Source: CAZSVI01 sp964610205 (GTDB lineage: Bacteria > Bacillota > Clostridia > DSM-8532). Taken from it: DNA of 30,681 nt. How positions within the stretch are numbered: the stretch's first letter is position 1; each line of letters starts with the position of its first letter. Position numbers and translations under genes: made by a program. Positions 22,636 to 30,681 of the stretch are shown in pieces. The stretch spans positions 1 to 30,681 of the forward strand of contig CAZSVI010000032.1 of NCBI GenBank assembly GCA_964610205.1. The letters run 5' to 3'. The notes under the pieces were generated by a model, which made no database searches, was not told the DNA's origin, and worked only from the letters and a program-made list of their open reading frames with translations.

Positions 22636-24677
22636 ATGTCAACTAATAAACAAGCCAATAGACTAATCCATGAGAAATCTCCTTACCTGTTACAACATGC
22701 TCATAACCCTGTAAACTGGTTTCCTTGGAGTGATGAAGCTTTTCAGAAAGCCAAGTCAGAAGATAAACCTATCTTCCTGTCTATTGGCTATAGCTGACCT
22801 GTATTCAAAGAACATGTCATTGGTGTCATGTAATGGAGCGGGAAAGCTTTGAAGATAGTGAAGTCGCTGAAATTCTCAACGATTACTTTGTTTCCATAAA
22901 GGTAGACAGGGAAGAACGTCCCGATGTTGACCACATCTATATGTCCGTATGCCAGGCAATGACCGGGCATGGCGGATGGCCTCTTACTATCATAATGGCT
23001 CCTGACAAAAAGCCTTTTTTTGCCGGAACATATTTTCCGAAATATGACCGTTACGGAATTTCAGGACTTATCAGCATATTAAAGGGTACAAGGACAGCAT
23101 GGGTCAACAGGAAAGACGAATTGCAAATGGCAGGCGAGAAGATTACCGAGGCAATCCGGCAGGAAACAGGTATTGATAACAACCCTTTGCAGGAAAAAAT
23201 CATCCATGATGTCTATCGGCAGCTTAAAAGGTCTTTCGATCCACAATTTGGAGGCTTTGGAAATACGCCAAAATTTCCGACTCCCCACAACCTGTTTTTT
23301 CTCCTGAGATACTGGTACGCTACCGGAGAAACTGGTGCTTTGAGTATGGTTGAAAAAACTCTGGATTGTATGAGTCACGGTGGAATTTATGATCATATCG
23401 GATTTGGTTTTTGCCGGTATTCCACCGACCGGCAGTGGCTGGTTCCGCATTTTGAGAAAATGCTGTATGACAACGCCTTTCTTTCAATGGCTTATCTGGA
23501 AGCCTATCAGGCAACAGGCAACCAGGAATACTCCAGGATTGCGGCAGAGATTTTTTTCTATATAAAAAGGGATATGACCTCATCCAAAGGAGGATTTTAT
23601 TCGGCGGAGGATGCCGATTCGGAAGGTGAAGAAGGGCTTTTTTATATCTGGAAACCCGACGAAGTTATTAAAATACTGGGAAAAGATGATGGAAAACGTT
23701 TCTGTGAATTATATGATATTACCCCGGAAGGAAACTTTGATGGAGGGAATATTCCTAATCTGATAATATCAAACAACTATGACGGTGATTTTGTTGAAAA
23801 ATGCAGGGAAAGGCTCTTTGCCGAGAGAGAGAAAAGAGTTCATCCCTTTAAGGATGACAAGATTCTGACCGCCTGGAACGCTTTGATGGCAGCCTCCTTC
23901 GCCATGGGCGGGCGTATCCTTAAAGAAAGCGCCTATACCGAAGCTTCAATCAATGCAATCACTTTCATAGAGAATGAGCTTACACGCCGCGACGGACGTC
24001 TGCTTGCCCGATACAGGGAAAATGAGGCCGCGATACCGGCATATCTGGAGGATTATGCCTTTTTGGTATGGGCATATCTTGAATTGTACCAGACAACTTA
24101 TGAACCTGACTATCTGAAGAAATCCGTTGACACCTGCAATGCCATTAATCACTTGTTTTTTGATGGGAATCAGGGCGGATTCTATCTGTATGGAAAGGAT
24201 GCGGAAGAACTGATTATCCGGCCAAAGGATGCTTATGACGGGGCCATACCTTCAGGTAATTCTGTCATGGCTATGAACCTGCTTCGTTTGTTCAGGCTAA
24301 CCGGAGATCCCCGTATGATGGAGGACTTTGAAAGGCAATTGGCCGCCTTCAGGGGGATGGTAATACGGGCACCATTGGGATATACACATATGCTAACGGC
24401 ATATCTTGTATCCCTGCAGCCTTCACAGGAGGTAATCCTTGTATCCGATGAGCCTGACAATGCCATAATGTCTTTTATTGAAGTATTGAGAAACCGTTTC
24501 CGGCCATTTACCACTTCAATCCATTATGACAGCCGGTTCCATGAACTTGATCATATTGTCCCTTATATTACGGATTATTCCGCGCCTGACGGCAAGCCTC
24601 ATGCTTATATATGTAAAAACCATGCCTGCCTGCAGCCAATTTCTGATGTGGAAGTATTCCGTCAGGTTTTGTCCTGA
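22636..24677 (+). pseudogene. yyaL: Thioredoxin-domain YyaL/SSP411-type protein, interrupted
   Basis: Homologue of the YyaL/spermatogenesis-associated-20 family: an N-terminal thioredoxin-like domain joined to a six-hairpin glycosidase-like barrel. The 5' piece from ATG 22636 (ribosome-binding GGAAG upstream) encodes NRLIHEKSPYLLQHAHNPVN through PIFLSIGYS. It meets TGA at 22795. Removing the 17 bases at 22795-22811 restores the expected SIGYS-TCHWCHVMERESFED and then an open frame of about 620 codons to 24677 (GGWPLTIIMAPDKKPFFAGTYFP, PHFEKMLYDNA, SAEDADSEGEEGLFYIW). The break sits exactly at the CxxC motif. ACCTGT and ACATGT flank part of the insertion. Internal initiation at ATG 22833 could give a 614-aa protein without the redox motif. 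It follows the mobile-element remnant. Confidence 0.85.
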
Positions 24678-24741
24678 ATTTTTTCGGTAAAGGTTAACAT
24701 ATAGATTTATCTCCATGAATATGTGGAGGAAAACCAAAAAT

Positions 24742-24778
24742 GAAGGAAGCGGGTTAATTCAACCCGCCTTCTTTTAAA
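24742..24778. terminator. Bidirectional terminator between yyaL and the CBM-like gene
   Basis: GAAGG-AAGCGGGTT (24742-24755) pairs with AACCCGCCTTC (24761-24771, two bases bulged), followed by TTTT on the plus strand. It serves the convergent yyaL and 24774-25211 genes. It overlaps the very end of the minus-strand gene. Confidence 0.75.
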
Positions 24779-25211
24779 TAAAGGTATAGTTCATTCCACT
24801 GTTATTATCCCAGTTTTCCGCGCTGTCCTTAAATGCAACGTTAATGTTTTTACCATGCATGGAAGGAATATCTGCATGGAATGAATTCCCAAATCTGTTC
24901 ATGCGGTAGGCTTGGATATTTTCCCAGCTATTGTTGCTGCCATAGCCCACAACGGTATAAACATCATCAGCACCGCTTTTTGCTAACAATCCGTCATACT
25001 TCACTGTTGCGGTATGATCAGAAACCTTAGTCAGGAAGACACCATTTTCCTGGTAACGCTGGCTGTCATGAAAATCAAGATTCTCGGAAAATTCTTCCTT
25101 GAATTCTTTAATTTTTTCTCCTGCCTGCTTGCTTATATGTTGTCCTGTAGAACGCTTGTTGTTTTTATTCTTTTTTGTGTCGGGTTCCAGAACATTGTCA
25201 AAAATACTCAT
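24774..25211 (-). CDS. Small CBM25/53-like carbohydrate-binding protein
   Basis: A 145-aa protein without a signal peptide. The first 50 residues are charged and probably flexible. Residues 58-145 form a single beta-sandwich module: TATVKYDGLLAKSGADDVYTVVGYG, SWENIQAYRMNRFG, then NINVAFKDSAENWDNNSGMNYTF. The closing WDNNSG.(N/D)Y pattern and the aromatic positions recall CBM25/CBM53 starch-binding modules, known from glycogen and starch enzymes (family recall). A stand-alone cytosolic module may bind intracellular glycogen, which fits glgA in the same window. GGAGGGAAATAAAGGT precedes the ATG at 25211. It is convergent with yyaL. Confidence 0.75.
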   Translation of the reverse strand: MSIFDNVLEPDTKKNKNNKRSTGQHISKQAGEKIKEFKEEFSENLDFHDSQRYQENGVFLTKVSDHTATVKYDGLLAKSGADDVYTVVGYGSNNSWENIQAYRMNRFGNSFHADIPSMHGKNINVAFKDSAENWDNNSGMNYTFI

Positions 25212-25382
25212 ACCTTTATTTCCCTCCTGTCTTTATTTTATTGCATATTTAGTATGCAACAGAAACATCCTATTTATGATAGGATATTTTTCTCCTTGCA
25301 ATTATCTTGCCTTTTATTATGAAAAATTTATTCATTCCTATGATTTCCCTGCTTCATTATTTTATTCTGTATCAGGGTTAAT

Positions 25383-25410
25383 TGTACCGAAATCAAAAAC
25401 ATGGTATAAT
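25383..25410 (+). promoter_or_regulatory. Promoter of the membrane glycosyltransferase gene
   Basis: TTGTAC, about 17 bases, then a perfect TATAAT (25405-25410), 47 bases before the ATG at 25457. The position supports the 25457 start over the longer frame. Confidence 0.6.
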
Positions 25411-25456
25411 ACTGGAAAACCAAAAAATGTTATCAGGTAACTGCTGGAGTATTATA

Positions 25457-26917
25457 ATGGAAAAAATAATTAAAAAGATTTTTATGATTGTCTTCTCAAT
25501 TTTTGTATGTGTTACCTTTATACTTTTTGTTATCCAACGAGAATTTTCAATTAAATATCTTATTCTTTCAGTTTTAGTATTATTTGGAGCCGTTGTATCT
25601 TTGCAATTACATATGCTTTTTAAAAAAGAAATAAACAATCCGGTACTTTTGCTTATTTTAATAGCAGTTGCTTCTCTTGTACCACGAATCATATGGGTGC
25701 TTCTGGTTCACGTAATACCGCAATCGGATTTTTATACTTATCATTCTCTTGCGGAGGCATTGGCACAGGGCAATATACTATACCCAAAATTCATATCCCT
25801 TTTTCCCCATGTATTAGGATATTCAAAAGTTCTTTCTCTTGTTTATACCGTTTTTGGCGCCAGACCTGAAACGGCTGTTATCTTCAATATTGTATTGAAT
25901 CTGGGTATTCTTTTCCTGCTGTATACACTCGGAAAGCTTTTTTATGATGAAAAAACCGGTTTAATAGCGGCATTGATTTACGCTTTCTGGCCGTCTCAGA
26001 TTTTTTACAACGCCCTTGTCCTTACCGAACCCTTTTTCACTTTCTGCACTTTGTTTGTTATTGTGCTTTATTTAGTAATTATAAGGAATATAAAAAAACC
26101 AAGATGCCTTATCCTCTCTTTTATTGGAATTGGCGTAGCCGCGGGTCTTTTAAAATATATACGCCCGGCTTCTGTAATAATGCTTCTAAGCATTATGATC
26201 CATTACCTTTTTTTGCATCAAACAAAAACCGTATCGAATAAAGAGCGAAATAAACTATACTTATACAAGGCCGGCTTGATTTTAATAATTCTCATTTCTT
26301 ACAGCCTGACATCATCCTTCATTTTAAACCGTATAGGACATAGAGTGGGATTTGAAGCAGCAGGGAATTCCTCCGGGTTTTATATTCTTGTCGGGCTGAG
26401 CCAGGAATCGGAAGGACGATGGAACCAGGAAGATTCTTCTCTGCTTGATCCGATGATTAGCCAGGGAATGACCTCCGAAAACATGCAAAAAATTTATTCC
26501 GACATGGGTATTGAACGGCTGAAAAATATGAACCTGCTGTCTTTTATACAGCTTCAGATAAATAAAAACAGACACATGTGGGGAAATGACTGTAAAGGCA
26601 TAAGCTATGCTCAGAACTCGATTTCCAATACATCCCATATTAGTATTTCCAAACACTCCAAATGGCTGATATTTATAGCCGATGGGTATTATTTTGTCTT
26701 TCTGCTGTTATCCTGCGCTGCGTTCTATGTTGCAAGGGGTAAGCTTGCAACCGATTCTTACATTCTTTACCTGTTTATACTGGGTACGGTTGCCGCCCAT
26801 ATGCTTGTTGAAGTTCACAGCCGTTACCATTATACAGCCGTACCTTTGCTCTGTGTGCTGGCTGCAGCGGTCTTTACCCGGAACCGGTATACCCTGTTCC
26901 GAAGTAAATCCGAATGA
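25457..26917 (+). CDS. GT39-like (PMT/ArnT-type) membrane glycosyltransferase
   Basis: A 486-aa integral membrane protein with about 11-13 hydrophobic segments. The first extracytoplasmic loop contains the acidic motif PQSDFYTYHSLAEALAQGN (about residues 93-111), typical of GT-C enzymes that use lipid-phosphate sugar donors. It continues with LGKLFYDEKTGLIAALIYAFWPSQIFYNALVLTEPFFTF, a hallmark of PMT_2-type proteins. It would act at the outer face of the cytoplasmic membrane on proteins or cell-wall glycans, but donor and acceptor are unknown. ATG at 25457 has GGAG seven bases upstream. The frame's earlier start at 25382 overlaps the promoter and is rejected. It ends convergent with the M42 cluster. 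Confidence 0.8.
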   Translation: MEKIIKKIFMIVFSIFVCVTFILFVIQREFSIKYLILSVLVLFGAVVSLQLHMLFKKEINNPVLLLILIAVASLVPRIIWVLLVHVIPQSDFYTYHSLAEALAQGNILYPKFISLFPHVLGYSKVLSLVYTVFGARPETAVIFNIVLNLGILFLLYTLGKLFYDEKTGLIAALIYAFWPSQIFYNALVLTEPFFTFCTLFVIVLYLVIIRNIKKPRCLILSFIGIGVAAGLLKYIRPASVIMLLSIMIHYLFLHQTKTVSNKERNKLYLYKAGLILIILISYSLTSSFILNRIGHRVGFEAAGNSSGFYILVGLSQESEGRWNQEDSSLLDPMISQGMTSENMQKIYSDMGIERLKNMNLLSFIQLQINKNRHMWGNDCKGISYAQNSISNTSHISISKHSKWLIFIADGYYFVFLLLSCAAFYVARGKLATDSYILYLFILGTVAAHMLVEVHSRYHYTAVPLLCVLAAAVFTRNRYTLFRSKSE

Positions 26918-26968
26918 TGCCCGAAAGAAAAATTTTTCCTTCTTAATTCAACCGGCACCATTAGTAAT

Positions 26969-27955
26969 TCAAATGGCTGTGGAAATAAAAGCTTTTATCA
27001 GCTTAATCGTATTTTCAATATCGGTTACATCTGCTATCTCACCCTGGCTGTGCAAATATCTGCACGGGATTGATACCCCGCCTGTCGGAATCCCTCCCGC
27101 TGCGGTATGAATGGTTCCTGCGTCATTCCCGCCAACATTCAGAACCTCAAACTGAAAAGGGATATTTAATCTTTTTGCGCAATCAATCAACGCGTTTTTA
27201 ACAGAAGGATGAGATATGGTACGGTTGTCTTTAATCATAACAGCCGGGCCCTTTCCGAGCTCTACTGACATGGGTTTGCATTCCGGAGTATCACCGGTGC
27301 CTGTAACATCTACCGCAAGGGCAATATCGGGTTTTATGGCATAAGTTGCCGGGCCTGCTCCCCGAAGCCCCACTTCTTCCTGCACGGTGAACACAAAAAA
27401 CACTTCATTATTAATTTCCTCCAATTGTTCAAGAAGCGTTATCAAAATGGCACACCCAATTCGATTATCCAGAGCTTTTGATATATATCTACCGTTCTGT
27501 TCCGCCGTTTCACCGGTAAATACTGCCATATCCCCGGGAGTGATACTTTTTTGCGCATCCTCTCTGTTTTTTGCTCCGATATCAATATACATCCGGTTGA
27601 ATTTCAGATCCTTAAATTCTTCCAGTGTTTCTTCATGACAAACACAACCCACCGTTCCGTTCCGGAATCGTACGCGCTGTCCCAGTGAAAAAAAAGGATT
27701 CACCCCGCCAATACCCGAAAACCGGATAAAACCCTTATCATCAACAAAGGTTGCCACCAACCCGATTTCATCCATATGGGCTGCAAGCATGATTCGTTTT
27801 CCCTTTCCTTTTTTTATGGCAATCAGATTCCCAAGGGCGTCGGTATATATCTCATCGGCCTTGTTATTGATTCTTCCATGTATTACCCTGCGTATATCCT
27901 CTTCCCGGCCTGACGGTCCGAAGGTTTCTGCCAGTTCTCTCAATAACGCTATCAT
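26969..27955 (-). CDS. M42 family metallopeptidase, third gene of a tandem trio
   Basis: A 328-aa dinuclear-zinc aminopeptidase of the M42 (TET/FrvX/CelM) family. Metal and catalytic motifs are visible: AAHMDEIGLV (His60, Asp62), SKALDNRIGCA, the catalytic VQEEVGLRGA, IALAVDVTGTGDTPE and the C-terminal ligand in PCRYLHSQGE. Known members form dodecameric tetrahedral particles that trim cytosolic peptides. The start ATG (27955) overlaps the stop of the upstream gene in ATGA, with GGGAGGG just ahead, so translation is probably coupled. It is the last gene of the trio on the minus strand. Confidence 0.95.
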   Translation of the reverse strand: MIALLRELAETFGPSGREEDIRRVIHGRINNKADEIYTDALGNLIAIKKGKGKRIMLAAHMDEIGLVATFVDDKGFIRFSGIGGVNPFFSLGQRVRFRNGTVGCVCHEETLEEFKDLKFNRMYIDIGAKNREDAQKSITPGDMAVFTGETAEQNGRYISKALDNRIGCAILITLLEQLEEINNEVFFVFTVQEEVGLRGAGPATYAIKPDIALAVDVTGTGDTPECKPMSVELGKGPAVMIKDNRTISHPSVKNALIDCAKRLNIPFQFEVLNVGGNDAGTIHTAAGGIPTGGVSIPCRYLHSQGEIADVTDIENTIKLIKAFISTAI

Positions 27956-29004
27956 TCTTCATTCCCTCCCCACAAACTCGGATATGCCTCCGGCAAACAG
28001 TTTAATGCCTTTTTCAGCAAAATAAGCGTATTTTTCAAATCCCTTACATCCAGAACCGATACAGGAGAATGAATGTACCGGCATGGAACAGAAACGGATA
28101 TTATCCTAACCCCCTGCCCTGAGGTTTGTATCCTTCCGGCGTCGTTTCCCCCGGATACCGTTTGCTTCCACTGGTACGGCATCTCTTCGGCCTCTGCGAT
28201 TTTTATAAAGTGATTCATCAGCTCCCTGTCGGCTATGGAGGTTCTGTCTGCAAAGGCTATTGCCGGGCCCTTTCCTATAACTGTGGATTTTTCATGTTCT
28301 TTAACTCCGGGGAGATCGGCGCATGTTGTTCCCTCAAGAACGACAGCGATATCCGGCTTTATCCTGTTTGCCGTAAGCCGGGCTCCCCTGAGACCCACCT
28401 CTTCCTGGACGGTAAAGCCGGCATGCATCTCAAAAGGCCAGACTTCTTTCAAAAGCTCCAGAAGCAGAGCGCAACCGGCCCTGTCATCAAGGGCCTTGGC
28501 TTTAAGCCGGTTGTTTCCGAACAAAACCGGTTCTGCCGCAAAGGCCGCATAATCCCCCGGATTTACATATCCTTCAGCCTGTTCTCTGTCCCTTGCGCCA
28601 ATATCAATATAAAGGTTCTTTATTTTCACGACACTTTCCCGCTCGTTTTTATCCTGAAGGTGAATGGATTTATACCCGATAACACCAGGGATTTTATCAT
28701 TACCAACCCTGACCCGCTGTCCGACCAGTATACGGCTGTCAATACCGCCTACCGCCGCAAATTTGAGTTTTCCATCCTCTGTAATGCTGTTAATCATCAG
28801 TCCTACTTCATCCATATGGGCGGCAAGCATAACTCTGAGAGGGTTGTCTCCTGTTCTTTTACCGGATACGATAAGATTTCCTATACTGTCTGTTCTGTTT
28901 TCCAGACCTTCCTTTTGAACATGATTCAAAATAAACTCCCTTACATGCTGTTCATTGCCGGAAATCCCATCAATACAGGTAAGATCCATCAGTTTCCGTA
29001 TCAT
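27952..29004 (-). CDS. M42 family metallopeptidase, second gene of the trio
   Basis: A 350-aa M42 peptidase. Seen: LAAHMDEVGLMINS (His63, Asp65), KAKALDDRAGCALLL, FTVQEEVGLRGARLTAN, and PCRYIHSPVSVLDVRDL with the C-terminal histidine. The strand that carries the metal-ligand Asp in its neighbour (AVDV) reads VVLEGTTCADLP here, with Glu at that place, a variation that may change metal use. It overlaps the genes on both sides by four bases (ATGA), with GAAGGAGAT upstream of its ATG at 29004. Confidence 0.95.
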   Translation of the reverse strand: MIRKLMDLTCIDGISGNEQHVREFILNHVQKEGLENRTDSIGNLIVSGKRTGDNPLRVMLAAHMDEVGLMINSITEDGKLKFAAVGGIDSRILVGQRVRVGNDKIPGVIGYKSIHLQDKNERESVVKIKNLYIDIGARDREQAEGYVNPGDYAAFAAEPVLFGNNRLKAKALDDRAGCALLLELLKEVWPFEMHAGFTVQEEVGLRGARLTANRIKPDIAVVLEGTTCADLPGVKEHEKSTVIGKGPAIAFADRTSIADRELMNHFIKIAEAEEMPYQWKQTVSGGNDAGRIQTSGQGVRIISVSVPCRYIHSPVSVLDVRDLKNTLILLKKALNCLPEAYPSLWGGNEE

Positions 29005-30059
29005 AAGGTATCTCCTTCCGGCCCATATTCCTCTAAATCTTTCTTCCCGGCTGAATATGCGGCAATAAGAGCTGCCGCCATTTCTATATCTTTTAAAAGA
29101 ACAAGCTCAGCACCGGTATGCATATACCTCACAGGAATTGAAACCTCCAGTGTTGGAACACCCAGCCTGGAAACCTGTATTGCCCATGCTTCGGTTCCGG
29201 GATCTCCCGGTTCAATGGATAGCTTTGTCGGTATTCTCTCCATTTTTGCCACTTTCAAAAGATTATCCGTTTCCTTTCTGTGAAAAGCTGGCCCTACGCT
29301 TACCGGAGTTCCTTCGCCCAATTGAAAGGTTTGCGCTTTGTCAGCTTCGGGCATATCTCCATGGCATACATCGATCACAAGAGCGATGTCCGGCTCTATG
29401 GAATATGATGAGGTAACGGCTCCAATAAGATGCACCTCTTCCTGGACAGTCGCAACCGCATAGATATCGTTTTCATGTTTTACGCGTTGAAGCCGTTCCA
29501 GTATCATTATCATTGCGGCAACCCCGCATCGGTTGTCCATACTCCTTCCCGACATACAGCCATTTTTCATTAAAATTGCGGATGATAAAATTGAAACCGG
29601 ATCTCCAACAGCTACCTTTTCTTTCACGATGTCATCGGAATAGCCGGTATCAATAAGCAACTCCATAATTTTCACATTTTTGATCAATTCCTTTTCGGTA
29701 AGTAGATGTGGCGGTTTTGCACCAATCACTCCGTATACGTCTTCCCTGCCGTGAACAGTAACCTCACAGGCCAGCAACGCTCTTGTATCAATACCGCCAA
29801 GATTGGATACCCGTAAAAATCCGTTTTCTTCATAACCCGATACAATCATTCCTATCTGATCGTAATGAGCCGTAATCATAATTTTTTTTGGCTTATCCGA
29901 AAAACCCTTTTTATATCCGACAACATTATAAAAAGAATCCACCCATACTTTGTCACAATACGGTTGCATTAATTTTTTTATTTCACCGGATGCTTCATTT
30001 TCAAAGCCTGTAAGGGCATTGATACTGCAAAGACATTCAAGCAGAATACCTGTATCCAT
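29001..30059 (-). CDS. M42 family metallopeptidase, first gene of the trio
   Basis: A 352-aa M42 peptidase and the most divergent of the three. The usual HMDE motif is HYDQIGMIV (His65, Asp67). It also has GRSMDNRCGVAAM, VATVQEEVHLIGAVTSSYSI, ALVIDVCHGDMPEA and VSIPVRYMHTGAELV. All expected metal-binding and catalytic positions are present. GGGAGAG lies about six bases before ATG 30059. It is the first gene of a three-gene translationally coupled unit, downstream of ileS on the same strand but separated by a terminator (30153-30172). Substrate preference probably differs from the other two. Confidence 0.93.
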   Translation of the reverse strand: MDTGILLECLCSINALTGFENEASGEIKKLMQPYCDKVWVDSFYNVVGYKKGFSDKPKKIMITAHYDQIGMIVSGYEENGFLRVSNLGGIDTRALLACEVTVHGREDVYGVIGAKPPHLLTEKELIKNVKIMELLIDTGYSDDIVKEKVAVGDPVSILSSAILMKNGCMSGRSMDNRCGVAAMIMILERLQRVKHENDIYAVATVQEEVHLIGAVTSSYSIEPDIALVIDVCHGDMPEADKAQTFQLGEGTPVSVGPAFHRKETDNLLKVAKMERIPTKLSIEPGDPGTEAWAIQVSRLGVPTLEVSIPVRYMHTGAELVLLKDIEMAAALIAAYSAGKKDLEEYGPEGDTL

Positions 30060-30150
30060 ATATACTCTCCCATCATCCCGATATTTACCATATAATATCT
30101 GTCTGTTCTCCCCTTCGGTGAGTTAATGCTACCAAACCGAATATCAACGA

Positions 30151-30172
30151 AAGGGGCGGAATTCTCCGCCCC
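30151..30172 (-). terminator. Terminator of ileS
   Basis: On the minus strand GGGGCGGA (30172-30165) pairs perfectly with TCCGCCCC (30160-30153), followed by TTTCGTT. It lies 20 bases after the ileS stop and separates it from the M42 genes. Confidence 0.75.
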
Positions 30173-30192
30173 GTCTTCGCCTTCTTCTCCGA

Positions 30193-30681
30193 TTAATTAA
30201 TAACATCAGCACATCTTTTACAAAGTGCCGGATGGTTATGATCCTTCCCAACCGAAGGATTGTATATCCAGCATCGTTCACATTTAGCTCCTTTTGCCTG
30301 AACAACTTCAATCCGAATTGTTTTTGCAGAATCATCCTGTAGAACCTCAGCATGTGAAACAATGAACACCATTGGCAGAATATCACTGTTTTGAGCCAAG
30401 AAGCTATATTCCTCTCCCGAAGCTTTTAAAATAACAGCGGCTTCAAGGGATGAGCCTATAATTTTTTCATTTCGTGCGTTTTCCAGAGATTTCAGCACTT
30501 CGTCACGTACCTTTATAAGTCTGTCCCATTTTTCTTTCAATGCTTGGTTAACATAAGAATTATTTGTTTGGGGCCAACTGTTCAACTGTACACTTTCAGG
30601 GTTGTCTTCCGGAAGATGGGGAGCATACTTCCATATTTCCTCACTGGTAAAAGCCAATACAGGCGCCAGCATCCTTACCAG
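30193..30681 (-). CDS. ileS: Isoleucine--tRNA ligase, C-terminal part (gene runs off the window)
   Basis: The last 162 residues of IleRS are present; the gene continues past the right edge. Seen: the end of the anticodon-binding helical domain (LVRMLAPVLAFTSEEIWKYAP), VRDEVLKSLENARNEKIIGSSLEAAV, and the C-terminal zinc ribbon with four cysteines, CERCWIYNPSVGKDHNHPAL then CKRCADVI. This zinc ribbon is needed in bacterial IleRS for aminoacylation. It is followed by a terminator at 30153-30172. Confidence 0.96.
   Translation of the reverse strand: MVRMLAPVLAFTSEEIWKYAPHLPEDNPESVQLNSWPQTNNSYVNQALKEKWDRLIKVRDEVLKSLENARNEKIIGSSLEAAVILKASGEEYSFLAQNSDILPMVFIVSHAEVLQDDSAKTIRIEVVQAKGAKCERCWIYNPSVGKDHNHPALCKRCADVIN

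Noticed and set aside
22795..22797. TGA in yyaL read as selenocysteine
   Set aside because: The frame after the TGA does not encode the expected CHWCHV and meets TAA soon after; the problem is a 17-base insertion with frameshift, not a recoded codon.
22795..22811. Programmed translational bypass over the 17 bases
   Set aside because: No matched take-off and landing codons flank exactly the needed gap and no supporting stem is evident; kept only as a remote alternative to a mutation.
28126..29283. 385-codon plus-strand frame opposite the M42 genes
   Set aside because: It is antisense to two well-supported M42 genes and crosses their boundary; it is a by-product of their codon use.
1..30681. 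tRNA or rRNA genes
   Set aside because: I saw no cloverleaf with TTC-A-A arm or rRNA signature in intergenic regions; a tRNAscan run would settle this.

Overview
The window comes from a low-to-moderate GC Gram-positive anaerobe of the class Clostridia. Supporting this are the strong AGGAGG ribosome-binding sites, the oxygen-sensitive pyruvate formate-lyase with its activase, ammonia-dependent asparagine synthetase AsnA, FeoAB with a DtxR-type regulator, and a trio of M42 peptidases. Base composition and gene content would suit a saccharolytic or cellulolytic clostridium, but I cannot name a species.

Layout. 1-3650: a consensus promoter, a ZTP (pfl-motif) riboswitch with an overlapping intrinsic terminator, a hairpin-rich leader of about 330 bases, then pflB and pflA. 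3650-11100: leuS and rsfS, a SAM-dependent methyltransferase with a possible 53-aa overlapping gene, a CPA2-type cation/proton antiporter behind a structured leader, an MgtC-like protein and a HEAT-repeat-like protein. 11100-13250: a composite of dispersed hairpin repeats, a 48-aa membrane peptide gene, and glgA. 13400-16570: feoB and feoA, divergent from a DtxR/MntR-family regulator. 16570-18250: a free-standing, highly structured RNA gene with its own promoter, then asnA on the opposite strand with a structured upstream element. 18400-22800: an accessory, decayed region. It holds an AraC-family remnant cut by a repeat, a small membrane protein, an orphan immunity-like protein, a DeoR-family regulator, the tail of a large serine recombinase, two overlapping tiny ORFs, a sigma-like protein and a yyaL/SSP411-type gene broken by 17 extra bases. 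22800-30681: the rest of yyaL, a small CBM25/53-like protein, a GT39-like membrane glycosyltransferase, three M42 aminopeptidases with ATGA overlaps, and the 3' end of ileS.

How the parts work together. PFL makes formate for 10-formyl-tetrahydrofolate, so a riboswitch sensing ZTP/ZMP, the alarmone of 10-formyl-THF shortage, is a logical control for pfl. FeoAB and the divergent DtxR-type protein form an iron-uptake and regulation unit. The M42 trio probably acts in cytosolic peptide degradation. GlgA and the CBM-like protein both point to storage polysaccharide.

The least explained content is non-coding: (i) the RNA at about 16734-17065 with nine candidate stems and a near-consensus promoter; (ii) a modular hairpin repeat whose constant blocks are kept while its stems change in both arms; (iii) a second GC-rich hairpin repeat present three times; (iv) a 25-base repeat present five times, several copies just upstream of genes; and (v) the 66-base palindromic element before asnA. 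All assignments are by eye from sequence and translation; no database search or folding program was run.
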